DNA of 64,000 nt, taken from contig CAKAKS010000066.1 of NCBI GenBank assembly GCA_916700875.1, positions 7,781,743-7,845,742 on the forward strand. Reading direction: 5' to 3'. The stretch comes from Sebastes aleutianus. Its lineage: Eukaryota > Chordata > Actinopteri > Perciformes > Sebastidae. The notes under the pieces are model-generated. The model was not told where the DNA came from. It saw only the letters and a list, made by a program, of their open reading frames with translations, and made no database searches. Below, one piece after another: positions 30,618-43,570 of this stretch. The first letter of the stretch is position 1. Each line of letters opens with the position of its first letter. A program made the position numbers and the translations under genes.

Positions 30618-31318
30618 ACTGTTATTAGGGCTGTCAAAGTTAACGCGATAACGCAAATTCATTTTAACACCACTAATTTACGCAGCTTATGATTTTTAGG
30701 TTGTAGCGGGCTCAGTTTAAAGCTAGAGTGAAGATACTTGTATCATATGAAACTAGAAGGAATCCATTGGTACCAACCATGTCATACTAGCTTGTCGGGA
30801 AGGAGGCTAAATAACGCTCCAAACGTCTAAATTTTGGTGAGGAAAAACTATTTTCAAAGGGGTCCCTTGACCTCTGACCTCAAGATATGTGGATGAAAAT
30901 GGGTTCTTTGGGTACTCACGAGTCTCCCCTTGACAGACATGCCCACTTTATGATAATCACATGCAGTTTGGGGCAAGTCATAGTCAAGTCAGCACACTGA
31001 CACACTGACAGCTGTTGTTGCCTGTTGGGCTGCAGTTTACATGTTATGATTTGAGTATATTTTCATGCTAAATGTAGTACCTGTGAGGGTTTCTGGACAA
31101 TATTTGTCATTGTTTTGTGTTGTTAATTGATAAATATATACATACATTTGCATAAAAAAGCATATTTGCCCACTCCCATGTTGATAAGAGTATTAAATAC
31201 TTGACGAATCTCCCTTTAAGGTACATTTTGAACAGATAATAAATGTGCGATTCATTTTGACAATCATGCGGTTAATCAGGATTAAATATTTTAATCAATT
31301 GACAGCCCTAATTGTTGT
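30618..31318. mobile_element. Non-autonomous hAT-like element, 685 bp, with imperfect 8-bp flank repeat
   Basis: The element is 30626-31310. It starts TAGGGCTGTCAAAGTTAACG and ends ATCAATTGACAGCCCTA, so the outer 12 bases are inverted repeats. Sub-terminal DNA on both sides holds AACGCGATAACGC and GCGGTTAATCAGGATTAAAT motifs. Flanks ACTGTTAT and ATTGTTGT agree at 6 of 8 positions. The interior (TGTAGCGGGCTCAGTTTAAA, CCATTGGTACCAACCATGTC, AGACATGCCCACTTTATG) also occurs inside the element at 1181-1995. I recall this as an abundant percomorph repeat. Confidence 0.85.
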
Positions 31319-34300
31319 ATAGTACGAAATAGCTATAAACTATGCCTGATAATTATCTTTATGCGTCATGCCGAATAGTGTCATGTTTTTCTGATACATG
31401 CTGTCTATTTCATTAAGACACATTTCAACAGTTTTTTTCATTCTGAGTAAAGCTATAATCATTATCCACCAACTATCTTCCGTTCAAAAAACATCTCTGA
31501 CCCCAAACAGCCCAATTTTCAGAAGCAAAAAGAAAACAGTGGCTTGTTTTTTGAACGTCTCACTCATTCTTTAGAGCCAACATTTGTTCAAGTCATTACA
31601 GAACAACAAAACTTATTAAAATTACAGAGTAAGACATCCTACTTAAACCTCACCATCTGTCTTATTTACCCTCATGAGTGGTATCAGATACAGGAGGCCA
31701 TGTAGTTTAGGTTATCTCTTCTTTGTTTAATGATATTTATTTTAAAAAAGACTGTTTGATCTATGCAAGCAGGAAGGATTCATTTAAAAATAAATGAAAC
31801 TTTTCAAGCTAATTGCTTCCAATGAGCCAGGTGAAATCAAGTAAAAAACAAACTAAAAACAGAGAGGGGATTATTTCCAGTAAGCCCCACTGAGGCAGGC
31901 AGTATCAGATCGACTACAGATAGTATCTCAGAGGTATTTGAAGGGATATCAGATTTCATGTTTGACCCAGATAAACTATATTTCCCTGCAGGACATTCGC
32001 ACACAGTCTGTAACATATCATTTTTCTACTCCTGCATCTGTTTTCCTGTTTTATTTGTGTCTGTCTGCCTCTATGATTGACGGTCCTCGTGTTCCTCTTT
32101 TAACTTCAACTCCATTTTATTCTAGAGGCAAATATATTGTGCTTTTTACTCCTCTACTTGTATTTGACGGTTACAGTTACTTGTTACTTTTCAGATTAAA
32201 ATTTCCATCTGAATTATATGATGCATTATCATAGATTATCATAGATATAAAAACTAGTTAACAAAATAGCTCAGTTTCACTTACACGTTAATGTGTCTGA
32301 TTTGCAGCCAGCACATTTCTTCAAATGGAAATTTCCCACATTGCTTCTTGAATATTTACTCTTGTGTTTAGTCTCGTTGTGTCTTCAGTGTGAGGTCGTA
32401 TCATGTTTCTGACTCTTCAAACAGTAGCTACCGCTGTGCCACCGAGGAGCTGCAATCATGTAATCTGTTGCTTGACAAATATTTCAGTTGAGTGTATTCC
32501 ACTCTCAGCCAGGTGTGCTGCCGCCTCTTTCTCTCTGTATGCAACAGAGGGACCGCTTTCCAGAAGTCACCTTGGATAAGAGTTGAATTGAGATGGAGAG
32601 AGAAAGAAAGAGGGAAAGATGGGAGCAGGTGTGCGGTGCTATCTGTTTAAGTACCGGAGCGCACCGATGCACGCGTGCATGTATGCGCACGCTTTCGTCT
32701 CAAAGGTTATGTAACCACTTAACGTCCGGTGGCTGTGTCTGGCCTCTCCGGCTGCAGGTTTCTGGAGCCGCTGCACCGTGCACACAGGCTGTGACAGCGA
32801 TTGCCTCATTAACGTTAAATCCGAAGTATTGCCAAAAAGGTGCTTTTGCTTTTTGCTTCGACGCCAAATCCTCCGCCATCGTCTTGTCTGTCAACTTTCT
32901 CTTGTCCCGTGTGTGAAATCTGACTCCTGGTATTGTGCTAAGACTCCAGACACTTTCACTTTCAGTTTATAGCAACCGTCGTTCAACAATGTATTGATCA
33001 CACGCCACTGATACGCAAAATTGAACTAAATGGGCTTTATTTCTATAAGAAAAAGCAAAACGACGATTGGGGTGGTGGGTACGTATTATATTTGGTGTAT
33101 GCCCGACCACCGACTGCTGCGGCAAGCTTAAGTCATGTCACACACGTTAAACAGAGCCGACTGACAGAAAGAGAGACAGAGGTAAGAAGAGAAAAAGCCA
33201 GAGAAAGAGAGTACGAATCCAGAATGTCATGACTCACATTGCAAGACTCAGGAAGGAAATGGAGCAAGCTGCCCTTTGTTGACCAAATGAATAGTTATAG
33301 TCACTTAATGCGCAGAGTGATCAATAATTCAAAGATGTGACAAACCACATTAAGAAAACAAAGATCTATAGTGGTCCTCAAGAGTCCCCTCGCCCCCACA
33401 CTCAACAAGCCTCCTGGCAGAAATAAGTTGGCCACGAATAAGCCGAGGAGCTTGTGTTTGCCCAGGGGGGAAGCTACCACCTACGGTGAAAAAGAAAAGT
33501 GGCCGTCGACGTCAAGATTGTTTAGAGGAAACACAAAGTAAACCGGTATGGAGAATTTGTCCAAAAGTGGAAGAAATGGAGAAAAATGAAACGCAGCCTC
33601 TCAAACTGGCCAAAGTTTGGCAAAACCTATCAGCCACTTTACTCAAGTGTGTCCTCACTATTCTCTCTTGTTATATTACAATCTCTCCACCCATCATATT
33701 CTCTGTACAGCCGTCCCTGAGTCTGTTTGCTCCTCTTCCTTTATCCTTCCTCATCTCTCCCTCTCTTTCCCTCCCGTTCATAAATAATCACCAAAGTGGC
33801 AGCTCTCCCGGCGTTCTGCTCTTCACACCACCACTATAAGTCAGATACACTGAAGGACGGCACTCAGAGTACACGATCACACACACACAACGGGGAAATA
33901 AACAAATATGTACAGCACCAGATGGCGGGAACACACACGCAGCTTATGTGTTTATAGGGAACACACATGCACACGCATACTCAATAATATACTGTACGGT
34001 GCACATGCATACAATTTTACACACTTCCATATGAACGCACATACAATTTGCAATTGACGTCAGAGCAGATAGTTTAAAATAGTGCCTGGATTGTGGCTGC
34101 CGTGCATACATCTCCCCAAATGATATATAATATTCTTTTCAAAAACTTGTTTCAGTGACATTTCTGATGATCTGGATATAGAAGACAGATGAGAGATAGA
34201 GGGGAAGTATAGGCGAGAGAGAGCAAAGTTGACCCGCTTTTATTCTTCACAATCACTTACCGAAAATAATTTCATAAACGTCACTCAGTGGATGCAAATT

Positions 34301-35229
34301 GGTGCGGTGAAAGGCCAGGTGTACTGTAATCAGCCAAGTAGTTACCTGTTCCTTGAAGCTTCTGACAGCTGAAAAGAGAGCAGATCTAGATTTTTCATTC
34401 AGCAGAAAATCAAGCATACATACGGTACAAAGGAAGGAAGCACTACATTATATATAGTATATCCATATTGCACTATTAACTGGTATACAGTACATCCATT
34501 TACTGAGTCATTAAATTCCCCTCCTTCTTCCTTCATTTCATCTTTTATGCTCAACATACACTGAGTGGAAGTCAAGGAGACAGATTATCAGTCATCACTA
34601 GGCCTCCTTTAGTAGCTTTTAGCAGTGGAGCTTCACCTGCTGGTGACTGAGAGCAGCGTTATCAGCTTAGACATAATACACAGTACGTTGCATCCTCGTT
34701 AAAAGCTTACCAAAAGACAGCAAAAACTGCAGAAATAATCGCTATGTGATTACTCTCGGGAAAAAAAGAGGCTGCTGAGCTATTAACTTGATAAACAGTG
34801 CTTGTAAAGGCTAGTTTTTACTTGGCTGAACTTAAAGGACAGGTCTATCTGCATTTTGTTATGTTTTTTTTCAAATGGAATCGCTTACTCAGCCTTTCTT
34901 ATCTCGATTTTTGTATAACTTCTACATGTTTATAGATATTTTTATTCTAATATGAAAAACTGTATTATTGTATTGTATTCGGCTGAACAGCATGAAACAC
35001 TGACCCTCGCGGACACTCACAGCCACTTCGACATGTAAACATGTTTTGGTTTAAATTGACCTTAAAGCTGTACTGATACCAGAGGAGGGTACAAGGTTAT
35101 AAATTATATCACACAGCTTTTATGCATAAAATGAAATGGCACATTATCACAGGGGCAGCGATGAGCTAAGCAGTCCCTTAGGAAACATACTGTAGACTGG
35201 CTGTAGGAGCTGCAGCTGTCTCTTCTCTC

Positions 35230-35232
<3 letters not shown>
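31319..35232. other. Long unassigned non-coding stretch
   Basis: About 3.9 kb without a gene or named repeat. It includes purine-rich DNA near 32590-32640 and 33170-33210, pyrimidine-rich DNA near 33720-33780, and scattered ACACAC clusters near 33880-34030. Open frames of up to 117 codons (33486-33839) follow this bias and show no domain. Confidence 0.4.

Positions 35233-35266
<34 letters not shown>
35233..35266. repeat. (TG)n microsatellite
   Basis: A nearly pure TG run of about 34 bp, following a CTCTCTCTATG stretch. Confidence 0.95.
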
Positions 35267-35406
35267 CATACAGTCCATTTGTTGCCGTGCTACGACCGCC
35301 TCAGCAGATTCCCATTCCATTAAACACTACATCCTGTCAGATACACTGATCAATAATACTGTGTAAAACAGCAGTGAATAAATGTGTGCATGTGTATATT
35401 TATGCA

Positions 35407-35408
<2 letters not shown>

Positions 35409-35460
<52 letters not shown>
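35409..35460. repeat. (TG)n microsatellite
   Basis: A pure TG run of about 50 bp. The His/Thr-rich open frame on the - strand is an artefact of it. Confidence 0.95.
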
Positions 35461-35461
<1 letters not shown>

Positions 35462-35799
35462 CAGGTGTGAATGGTGTCTTTGGTCATTATTTGTGTGCCT
35501 GTGTGTATGTTTGTGCCTGGGGGGCTGCATAACTGTGTCTTAATGAGGTTATGGTGGTTTCTGTGTATCTCCTCTGAACAGGTTGTGGTATGTTGTGCTT
35601 TGGATGATGAATACTAACTAGCAACGGGACATTTTGTAACTCACACACACTTTTCACGGAAAGTAATAGTAAATTAATTTGTTTATCAATTTCTGCAATA
35701 AAAGACCTTGATTCTGGCTAAAGTTTTGCCGCAGGGCAGTCCAACATCCAGTAAAGCGCTGCACTGGAATATCCTGAAGCATTGTTTGAGGATGGAGGA

Positions 35800-36326
35800 G
35801 AAAATAATGGCTGAAGCCAATGTTGAAGTGCCTTAGACTTGCATTCTTTCTAACAGCCAGCAAGGGGCGACTCTTACCTCAGTAAACATTGTAAACATGA
35901 GTTTGTGGTCTCAATCGCTAGTTTCAAGTCTTCTTCAATACAGCATGATGTTCATTTAGTAAATTATGGTCCCATTTAGAGTCAAATAGACCATAAAGCA
36001 GGGGAGGCTTTAGGGCGTGGCTGCCTTGTGATTGACAGGTCGCTACCACGGCGTTGTCCGGTCTGGGTGTTGTCCGTGTTTTCCAACTTTAACCCTTTCA
36101 CAGTGTGTTTTCAGTTCATGAAATTTAATTGTAACATTTTGGTCGTCTAAAATGTCTTATTCAGCGTTCGTTTGTACTTAGCTCCACCCACTCCTGTCAC
36201 TTCTGGTTGCAAAAAAACAAGATGGCGACGGCCAAAATGCTGAACTCAAGGCTTCAAAAAAAGTCAGTCCACAAACCAATGTGTGACGTCACGGTGACTA
36301 TGTCCACTTCTTATATACAGTCTAAG
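35800..36326 (-). repeat. Family A interspersed repeat, inverted copy with internal deletion
   Basis: Compared with the + copy at 40926-41550, this is the reverse complement: it ends TCTTATATACAGTCTAAG and passes AACCAATGTGTGACGTCACG, AAGATGGCGACGG, GACAGGTCGCTACCACGG and AATTATGGTCCCATTTAGAG. About 73 bp corresponding to the TAAATCAAGTGAG-CCAGAG part of the other copies is missing at the junction near 35876. It has no open frame of note. Confidence 0.9.
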
Positions 36327-36599
36327 GGTTTTGGTCATTTAAACACAAATTTGTCATTGAAAAATGTAAAAACAGCGCAGCCCAATGAGTGAATATCTCT
36401 TTCAACAAACATATTTACCATACCACCATTTCTTATGATGTCTGAAAAGAGAAAAGAAAATGAATTGTTTACATCCCTCATTTGATGTGAAATTGATATT
36501 ATCATTCACAAAAAAATATCATGTCCACTTTCAAGAGCGATGTGGCCTTGGGAGTTGAGAACAAAACTCCCTACAGGATGACTGTCAGTCGCCAACCTG

Positions 36600-36905
36600 G
36601 TCTCCAGGGAAGGCATATAAATGCCACGATATTATACAAACATTCCATGACTCATGAGGACGCATTTTAGTGTTTTGCGTGTCATTTGTACGCCAGGCAA
36701 ACATCCGCAGTTAGGGTTAGTCTAGAAAGCCACCAACTTAGGTTCAGGCAAGGAAACCACTTAGTTAGGGTAAGGGAAAACATCATGGTTGGGCTTAAAT
36801 TAAGTACGTAAACTGAATAAAACAAACATCAACAAAAAACACGTGACAATCATCACTAACATTTCAACAACGGTCTCGAACACGGGTCTTCTGGTTAAAA
36901 GTCAC
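36600..36905 (+). repeat. Interspersed repeat family E (copy 1)
   Basis: CCACTTAGTTAGGGTAAGGG, AAAACATCATGGTTGGGCTT, AAGTACGTAAACTGAATAAA, ACACGTGACAATCATCACTA and CACGGGTCTTCTGGTT recur in inverted orientation at about 61990-62180. The alignable part is 36745-36903. The bases from about 36600 may be outside the element. The class is unknown. Confidence 0.65.
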
Positions 36906-39089
36906 TAACTCTTACTGTAGCATTTATACATGCTTTTACATTGCAGTCAGTACAGGATACACAGCGTACAAAAAACATGCTGAAATACTTATTGCACGCT
37001 AAACCCCTTGCACATTATCATGGCATTTATACGCCTTTTTATGCGATCGGGCTGCAGTCGCAGTCATTGATAATAAAAGTAGAAGAAAAGTGTAGTAGCA
37101 GTTTTTACTGGAGCTTTTACTGGCTACAGTCTACTGTTTGTGTGAACTGCAGTTTAGATGACGGCTGAAACAAAGAGTAAATGATATTAGCATGGTGTCA
37201 TTACTGCTCCAGCGACTGTAGCTCGTTTTGCCGAACGTGCAACTTTTGACACAAAATCTATCTCACAGTGTAGATTAGTCAACACCGAAAAAAGACTTAA
37301 CTTAAACTCACTGTCCCAGTTCTTGTGTTATTGACCCTCTCTGTAAGGCCTTTGTGAGAATGGATAGCCAGTTTTTACCCAAAGCCTTTGGATTCTGGTC
37401 TGTAATGATGACATAGCTCTTCCCTAATGGAGCCTCAGCCTTGACTTACTGTATGGTGCCTGATTTACTAATCAATTCATTGATCAGAGGGCTTGATTGA
37501 TGCCTATACGGCCCTCCGGCTTTCTATTCTAAGCTCTCTGAAAGCTGTACAATGCTCACTCATGCTCTGTTCATCTTTCTCTCTCTCTCGTCCCTTTCTC
37601 CACTCTCCCTTCATTCTTCCCCGTCCAAAACTCTGGTGTCAGGCTTTTTCTTTTTTCCTTGAAGGGGAATGGAGCAGCCTATCTCGTTGTATCCCTGACA
37701 CAATAAAATATTGCGCTACAGGGATCGAAAGCTCTCGCTCCTCCAAGCACCAACACGTAAATCTCTCCGCCTCACTACTGGCAGCAGCCTAAACATACAC
37801 GGCCATCGCTCTGTGTGTAAAATGCCTTTTTTTTCTTCTCTTAAGCGGGAGGATGCGCTCTTACTAAACAGGCTTCGAATGGAATTGAACCTTGAACCCT
37901 TCTAAGGTTGAATGGGAAGGAGATTGTCCGAGAGAGACTTGTAAATCTGGTCGGTGATGGCTCATCTCAAAACCCCCCACCGTCCACGTCTCCCGCCTCG
38001 CCATGAATAGGGGTGTAAATCACCGTGGCTTTGTGAAACGGGAATAGAGTCAGAAGGTGCTCTAACAGATATGGCTGTAAAAATAAATAAAAATAATAAA
38101 AATGCATGGATGGATGAGAGGGAGGTACAGGCCCGACAGCCAGAGAGAGAAAGAGCGGAGACAAAACAGGGCAGATATGAGGTATAAAAAGGAGCGATAA
38201 GAGGAAGAAGTAAAAAGAAAGTAGCAGAGAGAGGAGAAATGGGAGTCAGAGAGATAAGATGTAGGAAGGAGAAAGACGATAAATCAGAAGGAAACCTGTA
38301 CATTTGCGTCTGTGAACCATAAATCCTTAAATGACTCCGGCGGCTTCGTCAACATGCAAACTTAAGATGACTGACAGCTTAATGATTGGCACTTAGAGGG
38401 GAGGAGAGTGTGGTGGGGGGGGCAGAGACGGATGGATTGATGGGGAAGAAGAGAAGTTAATGAGAGAGGGAACAGAATGGAGATGCTTAAGGATGGAGAC
38501 GCTTCTTCAGGATGGGTGATGAATGAATCCATGGATACATGGGCGCACATATGGATCGGCGGATGGATGAATGGAGTGAATGAGTCGATGGAGAAAGGAG
38601 TCAAAGTTGCTTCATATAGTCGTTTTAAACCGCTCTTTTTAAACCGACACTAATATCTTGGTATAATTACACTTTAACAAGCCAGATCATGTCGGAGATG
38701 ATTGACAGCCTGTATGATTATAATACATCCTTTGTTTCTTTCTGTTGGATACCTTTTCCCCTTTCTCAGGCTTTTGGTCGCTTCTCTGCAATTTATCTCT
38801 CACTTGCCTGTTTCTGAGAAACACTATGAGGTTTAGCTCTCTGCACTTTGTATATCATTTAATGAGATCGATTGAAATTGTTACTGACATCTTTATTCAC
38901 TCTTTTAAAAGCCATGTTTCAGTGACGTAGCACATTTTATGTGTGATAGAGAAGGAGCTGAAATGGCGTCTGAGAGCATCTGAATGTATGTTTTCTAACA
39001 TGACGTCAAATGAAATTAAACTTTTATGTTAAGGCTGCCTATAATGGCAGCAATCATCTCATTTGTTCATATTATTTATACCAAAAGAT
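36906..39089. other. Unassigned DNA with purine-rich tracts
   Basis: No gene. Purine-rich on the + strand at 38115-38290 and 38390-38600, the latter with GGATGGAT-type degenerate repeats. About 37320-37510 (GACATAGCTCTTCCCTAATG, ACTAATCAATTCATTGATCA) and 37855-37960 are unique and repeat-free. Open frames on the - strand over 37962-38303 derive from the purine bias. Confidence 0.4.
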
Positions 39090-39370
39090 GATAAATGATA
39101 AAGATTAGGCATATATAGTACCTTTCAAAAGCAAAGCTACAAAGTGCTTTACGATAAAAGCATGATAAAAGTAATTAACATCCAGAACTTAAGATCTGAA
39201 CAAGATAAAATTATATAAATAGTTACAACAATATCCCATCAGTTCAGAAAAAGCCAGAAGATAAAAGTGTAAAAGTCTTATGAAGAGATTAAAAGGAAAA
39301 TACTGAGTTTGAGATCTTCAGGCAGGGAGTTCCACAGCTCTTGGCCCTGATAGCAAAAGCCCGGTCACCT
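39090..39370 (+). repeat. Fish retroposon-like repeat (GATAGCAAAAGCCCGGTCACC type)
   Basis: TATATAGTACCTTTCAAAAG, AAAGTGCTTTACGATAAAAG, GAGATCTTCAGGCAGGGAGT, TCCACAGCTCTTGGCCCTGA and TAGCAAAAGCCCGGTCACCT form the body of a common fish repeat. It is diverged and its true ends are unclear. Confidence 0.65.
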
Positions 39371-40925
39371 TTGTTGACTATAGAATAAAAATAGTGAAAA
39401 AAATTAAATAGAATAATAAATATATATATAATATAACATTTAATGTGTTTCCATTGACTGTTGCAGCATCCTCTTCTGTTTTCATCATTTTCTTTTCAAG
39501 TTAGCCCAATGAAACAGCGCTCCTTCTGGGTTACAATGTGTGGTAAAAGTCAGCTGGTGTGGTGAAAGGTGGTACTGTTTGGTTCTTCTACAGAAGGGGA
39601 ACCAGGTGAAACTGGTATCTCTTGATTTGTAACTTCATGCCACTGAGAAAGTGAGTGGAAGCAGCCACTGTGGCTTGTTCACACCAGTGAAATCATAGAC
39701 AGCAACATCATTCAGATGAAAGAAGCAGGAGTGTTTTCTAATGTTGCTAAAGATGTCGGCTAGCATGTTTTTTGCAAGACGCCAGCAGCAATGGAGGGAG
39801 GATTTCTGGAGTTTTGTTGAGGACCAGAAACTGAAGGGAGGCCGTACTGCTCTGAACCTGAGCCTGTTTCTAAAGATAATATGGAGTCAGAACACCTGAG
39901 GACAGGAGAGAGTTGACCAAAACATAAATGGAGTTACCTTTGGGAGGACATTACATAAAGTGGTTGAACACTTCACCTCAATGAGGGCCGCTGGACTTCA
40001 AAAGGTGGTTGGTGAGTTAAACACACTTCCTCTGTCTCTCTGCTTATTACTGTGATTGCAGATCACATTGCTTTCAGTGGGTAAAATGTTCTGGGCCTGT
40101 TTGCCTCATGATGTGCTGTGAGGTGTGTGTTTGTGTTGTATTGTTGTCAGACCATGTAAACTATTGATTGTTGATATTGAATAGATGCATTTGACCACAC
40201 ATTTTTTGCGAAATGTTACTCTGTACAGCCATGTCTGCAAAGTGACTAAAGTTGAAATTGATATTTTTTTTCCGGATATCAACGATCCGACACATCTATT
40301 TGATGGCTGTGCATTTTCTGAATGACAAGAACATAATTTCCTGTGATAGACCAACTCTTAGAAAGTGAAAGAAATTGCTCACAAGAAAGGAGGGCAGAGA
40401 AAGAGGACATTTTAGACGTGGACAAAGGAGGACATAAAAGGACAAGAAAATAGAACAGAAAGTGACAACAGAAAAAGAAATAACAGAAAATACAAAAAAA
40501 AACAACAACATGGTGAATATGTATCTGCACGGCAGATGTATTATATAAACATATAGAAAGAATCTGCATTTCCTTCTTCAGATCAAAACTATGATATAAA
40601 GACAGATTGATAATAGACAATATCAATATCACAATGCACAGTTGTTTATCTTGACTGAAACACCAGGCGAGGGGAGAAATGTAACCTGGACAGAATCCTG
40701 CATGAGTCACAAGCTGTTTTTCTCAGTCTCCCACTCTTCTCCAATGCCTGGCCTACCAACAATAACCATTTCAGTCTACAAGACTCGTATTTTATGTTTG
40801 TCAAATCTGTTGAAAGAGATTATCTACCTACAGATCTGACTACTGAGTATGTACCATTTAATATAATAAAACAAAGAAACTAAATTCCTCCTACAGCAGA
40901 AAATCTAGAGATTCTTGAGAATAAA
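39371..40925. other. Unassigned DNA
   Basis: No gene. About 39690-39930 reads like an old repeat (GACGCCAGCAGCAATGGAGG, ACCAGAAACTGAAGGGAGG), but I cannot name it. Open frames on the - strand over 40279-40710 are Phe/Cys/Ser-rich, lie in purine-rich + strand DNA and show no domain. Confidence 0.4.
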
Positions 40926-41550
40926 CTGTATATAAGAAGTGGACGTAGTCACCGTGACGTCACCCATTGGTTTGTGGACTACGGTTTGAAGCCTCGAGTT
41001 TGGCATTTTGTCCGTCACCATCTTGGTTTTTGGCTGTCGCCATGTTGGGCTTTTTGTAACCAGAAGTGATACGAGAGGATGGAGCTAAATAGAACCGAAT
41101 GCTGAATACGACATTTTTAGGCTAGCAAAAAGGTTATAATTAACTTTCATGAACTGAAAACACACTGTGAAAGGATTAAAGTTGTAAGACGCAGACACGG
41201 ACAATTCCCAGAGCGGACAACACCGTGGTAGCGACCTGTCATTCACAATGTAGCCCCGCCCTAAAGCATCCCCTGCTTTATGGTCTAATTTGACTCTAAA
41301 TGGGACCATAATTTACTAAATGAACATCATGCTGTATTGAAGAAGACTTGAAACTAGTGATTGAGACCATAAACTCATGTTTACAATGTTTACTGAGGTA
41401 ATAAATCAAGTGAGAAGTAGGCTCATTTTCTCATAGACTTCTATACAATCAGACTTCTTTTTGCAACCAGAGGAGTCGCCCCCTGCTGGCTGTTAGAGAG
41501 AATGCAGGTTTAAGGCACTTCAGCATTGGCTTCACTTTTCAGACCCGGAG
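40926..41550 (+). repeat. Family A interspersed repeat, most complete copy (about 625 bp)
   Basis: It runs from CTGTATATAAGAAGTGGACG through GTGACGTCACCCATTGGTTT, CCATCTTGGTTTTTGGCTGT, CGGACAACACCGTGGTAGCG, GCATCCCCTGCTTTATGGTC, TAAATGGGACCATAATTTAC and CTGCTGGCTGTTAGAG to TTTTCAGACCCGGAG. It shares its sequence with copies at 1-98, 35800-36326 and 47390-47743. No long terminal repeats, terminal inverted repeats or coding frame are visible. The internal pair TATGGTC/GGACCATA could form a small hairpin. Confidence 0.92.
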
Positions 41551-42260
41551 ATGTCCGCTGATCTCGTGGAGGGAGGCACTGCTGGCTTAGCTGATTGTGT
41601 GTGTGCTTGTTGGACGATTATTGAATTATTCTTTTTTTTTATTTCACTCTAATTAGTTATTCTAAATTATCAGATTTCTGTTCTGATGTGATTACGGAAC
41701 ATATTGTAAACTTCCTCGGTAATGTCGTTTTTTATTTTTTATTTTACAGTGCCAGCTATACTGTGTGACTTTAAATTTAAAATATGTAGTTTTCCAAGCA
41801 TGTTGAAGTGTGGAGAAATATGTGAGAAATGTTTCTTCTCTATACACCTATGCACATTATCTGCCCTCATACATATGCTACATTCCTCTCTTTTTCTTTC
41901 TCTGGCTCTCTGACATGCACACATACCGACAGTGTCACATATCATCCTACTCCCTTCCCTTTGTCCAACACACACCATTACACATGTAATGCTCTTTCTC
42001 TTGGCTGGAAATGCACCTTAGTGCATAAGGGTCACCTGTGAGTGCACAAACTATGTCTACCTCTCTATGTATCTCTATCTTGGACATACAATAACACATC
42101 ACCAGAAGGTACATGCTAACAAGTACAAAATCCTTCTCTTACGCTGCACACACACACACACACACACACACGTACACACACACGAAATCACAGAGGGACC
42201 ACCAGGGAGAACTCAACTAAATCAATTCATATAATGAATGGCCCAACAGACTGTTGCTTC

Positions 42261-42309
<49 letters not shown>

Positions 42310-42554
42310 TGTATGTGTGTGTGTGTGTATGCATGGCCTGAGACCAGCACACTTTCATAAATATTGAACAGTTATCTTAATGCTTTCATTATAGCCCTGA
42401 CTCACAATGGCCGAGCTTTGTCCTTTTGACTCTTTGTTAGAGGAAGCTGGCCCTCTCTCAATCTCATCTGCTTATATTATAGCTTGGTAGCCAGCTATAC
42501 CTACTGCCCTGAATTAATGATAGGGACGGAGAGGAGTGGGGGTGGCTGTGTATC

Positions 42555-42601
<47 letters not shown>

Positions 42602-43312
42602 AGGGAAAGGGAAAAGTAAGGAAGAGGGGGAGAGACGGGGATGGAGGGGTGTTGTGGTTGACTGGATGAGACATGCACACCACAAACCATCTATGAATAT
42701 ATGTAAATATGATGGATGTGTTTGGGTCTAATTTCTCCAGAGCCTCGGCTAACCCCATGCGAGGCGTATCGTGATGAAAACTGTGAAAACCTCAATGTGA
42801 TATCCGTCTTCCATCACAGGGCCGGTCCCCGCTGCTCTGTTTATTGCAACAACTTTTAAAAGATGAAGCGGTGGAAGTTCCACTTTTTTAACTGCACGCT
42901 AGCTGAACTGCTGCTCCAGCCCTAGAAGGAATAACTGGGGGAAAAAACAAATCAACTTTTGCAGATGCAGGAAGTTACATGGTATGCTTTGATAGTTAAA
43001 CTGATAATCTACAACATTTTAGGATTAAAAGTCTCATTTCCTTCTTTCTGCCGCTGTTTGACGGCACGTAAGATGATTCATCTTAACACGTGGTCTAGTA
43101 CAGTTATTTCCAAAGACTGAGTCGCAAGACATTTTATTAGGGCCGCCAAATAAATTCGGAGAACTTCTTCCAGTCTTTCATACAACATTTTTGTCTGTAG
43201 TTCACCTCTGGGCCACGTGAGGGAGCCTGAATGTTGGTATTGTTATGATAATTGTATTCTGTTTGAGAGGAAAAAAACGAGAGCCTGTTAACTCTGCCTA
43301 AATGTATATTGT
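41551..43312. other. Unassigned DNA with CA, CT and TG microsatellites
   Basis: Microsatellites: (CA)n at about 42146-42183, (CT)n followed by (TG)n at about 42258-42330, and (TG)n at 42557-42600. Purine-rich DNA follows the last. The rest is unassigned. Small open frames across the tracts are artefacts. Confidence 0.6.
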
Positions 43313-43570
43313 TTAAAGGAACAGTGTGTAGGATCTAGCGGTATCTAGCGGTGAGGTTGCAGATTGCATCCAGCTGAAGCCTCTCCCGAGTGCCAAGCCT
43401 GTAGGAGAACTACGGTGGCTGATGTGAAAACTTGAATAAAGTGAAGTTGTTGAAAGAGTAGCGTAGGTGTGTGTGTGTGTGTGTACATGGGAAGTGAGTG
43501 GTGAAGGAAGAGAGAGAGAGCAGCAGCGACGGCAGCGAGTAACGTTATAGATTCCAGCCCAAGCAAAAAA
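43313..43570 (+). mobile_element. TTTAAAGGAACAGTGTGTAGG-type MITE fragment
   Basis: It starts TTTAAAGGAACAGTGTGTAG then GATCTAGCGGTATCTAGCGG, TGAGGTTGCAGATTGCATCC and CTGTAGGAGAACTACGGTGG. An inverted relative is at about 58370-58640, where the end reads CACACACTGTACCTTTAAAG. The family is abundant in fish. The 3' end here is not resolved, and about 43500-43550 holds a GAGAGA run and GCAGCGACGGCAGCGAG that may belong to it. Confidence 0.75.

Noticed and set aside
33486..33839. 117-codon frame starting MKKKSGRRRQ as a gene
   Set aside because: The second half is a pyrimidine-rich low-complexity stretch. No domain, splice signals or homologue recognised.
37868..37900. tRNA-like string TTCGAATGGAATTGAACC
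   Set aside because: It has a T-loop-like TTCGAAT, but no A box at the right distance and no clover-leaf arms can be drawn.
40279..40710. 143-codon - strand frame resembling a membrane protein
   Set aside because: The hydrophobic look comes from purine-rich + strand DNA read backwards. No family resemblance.
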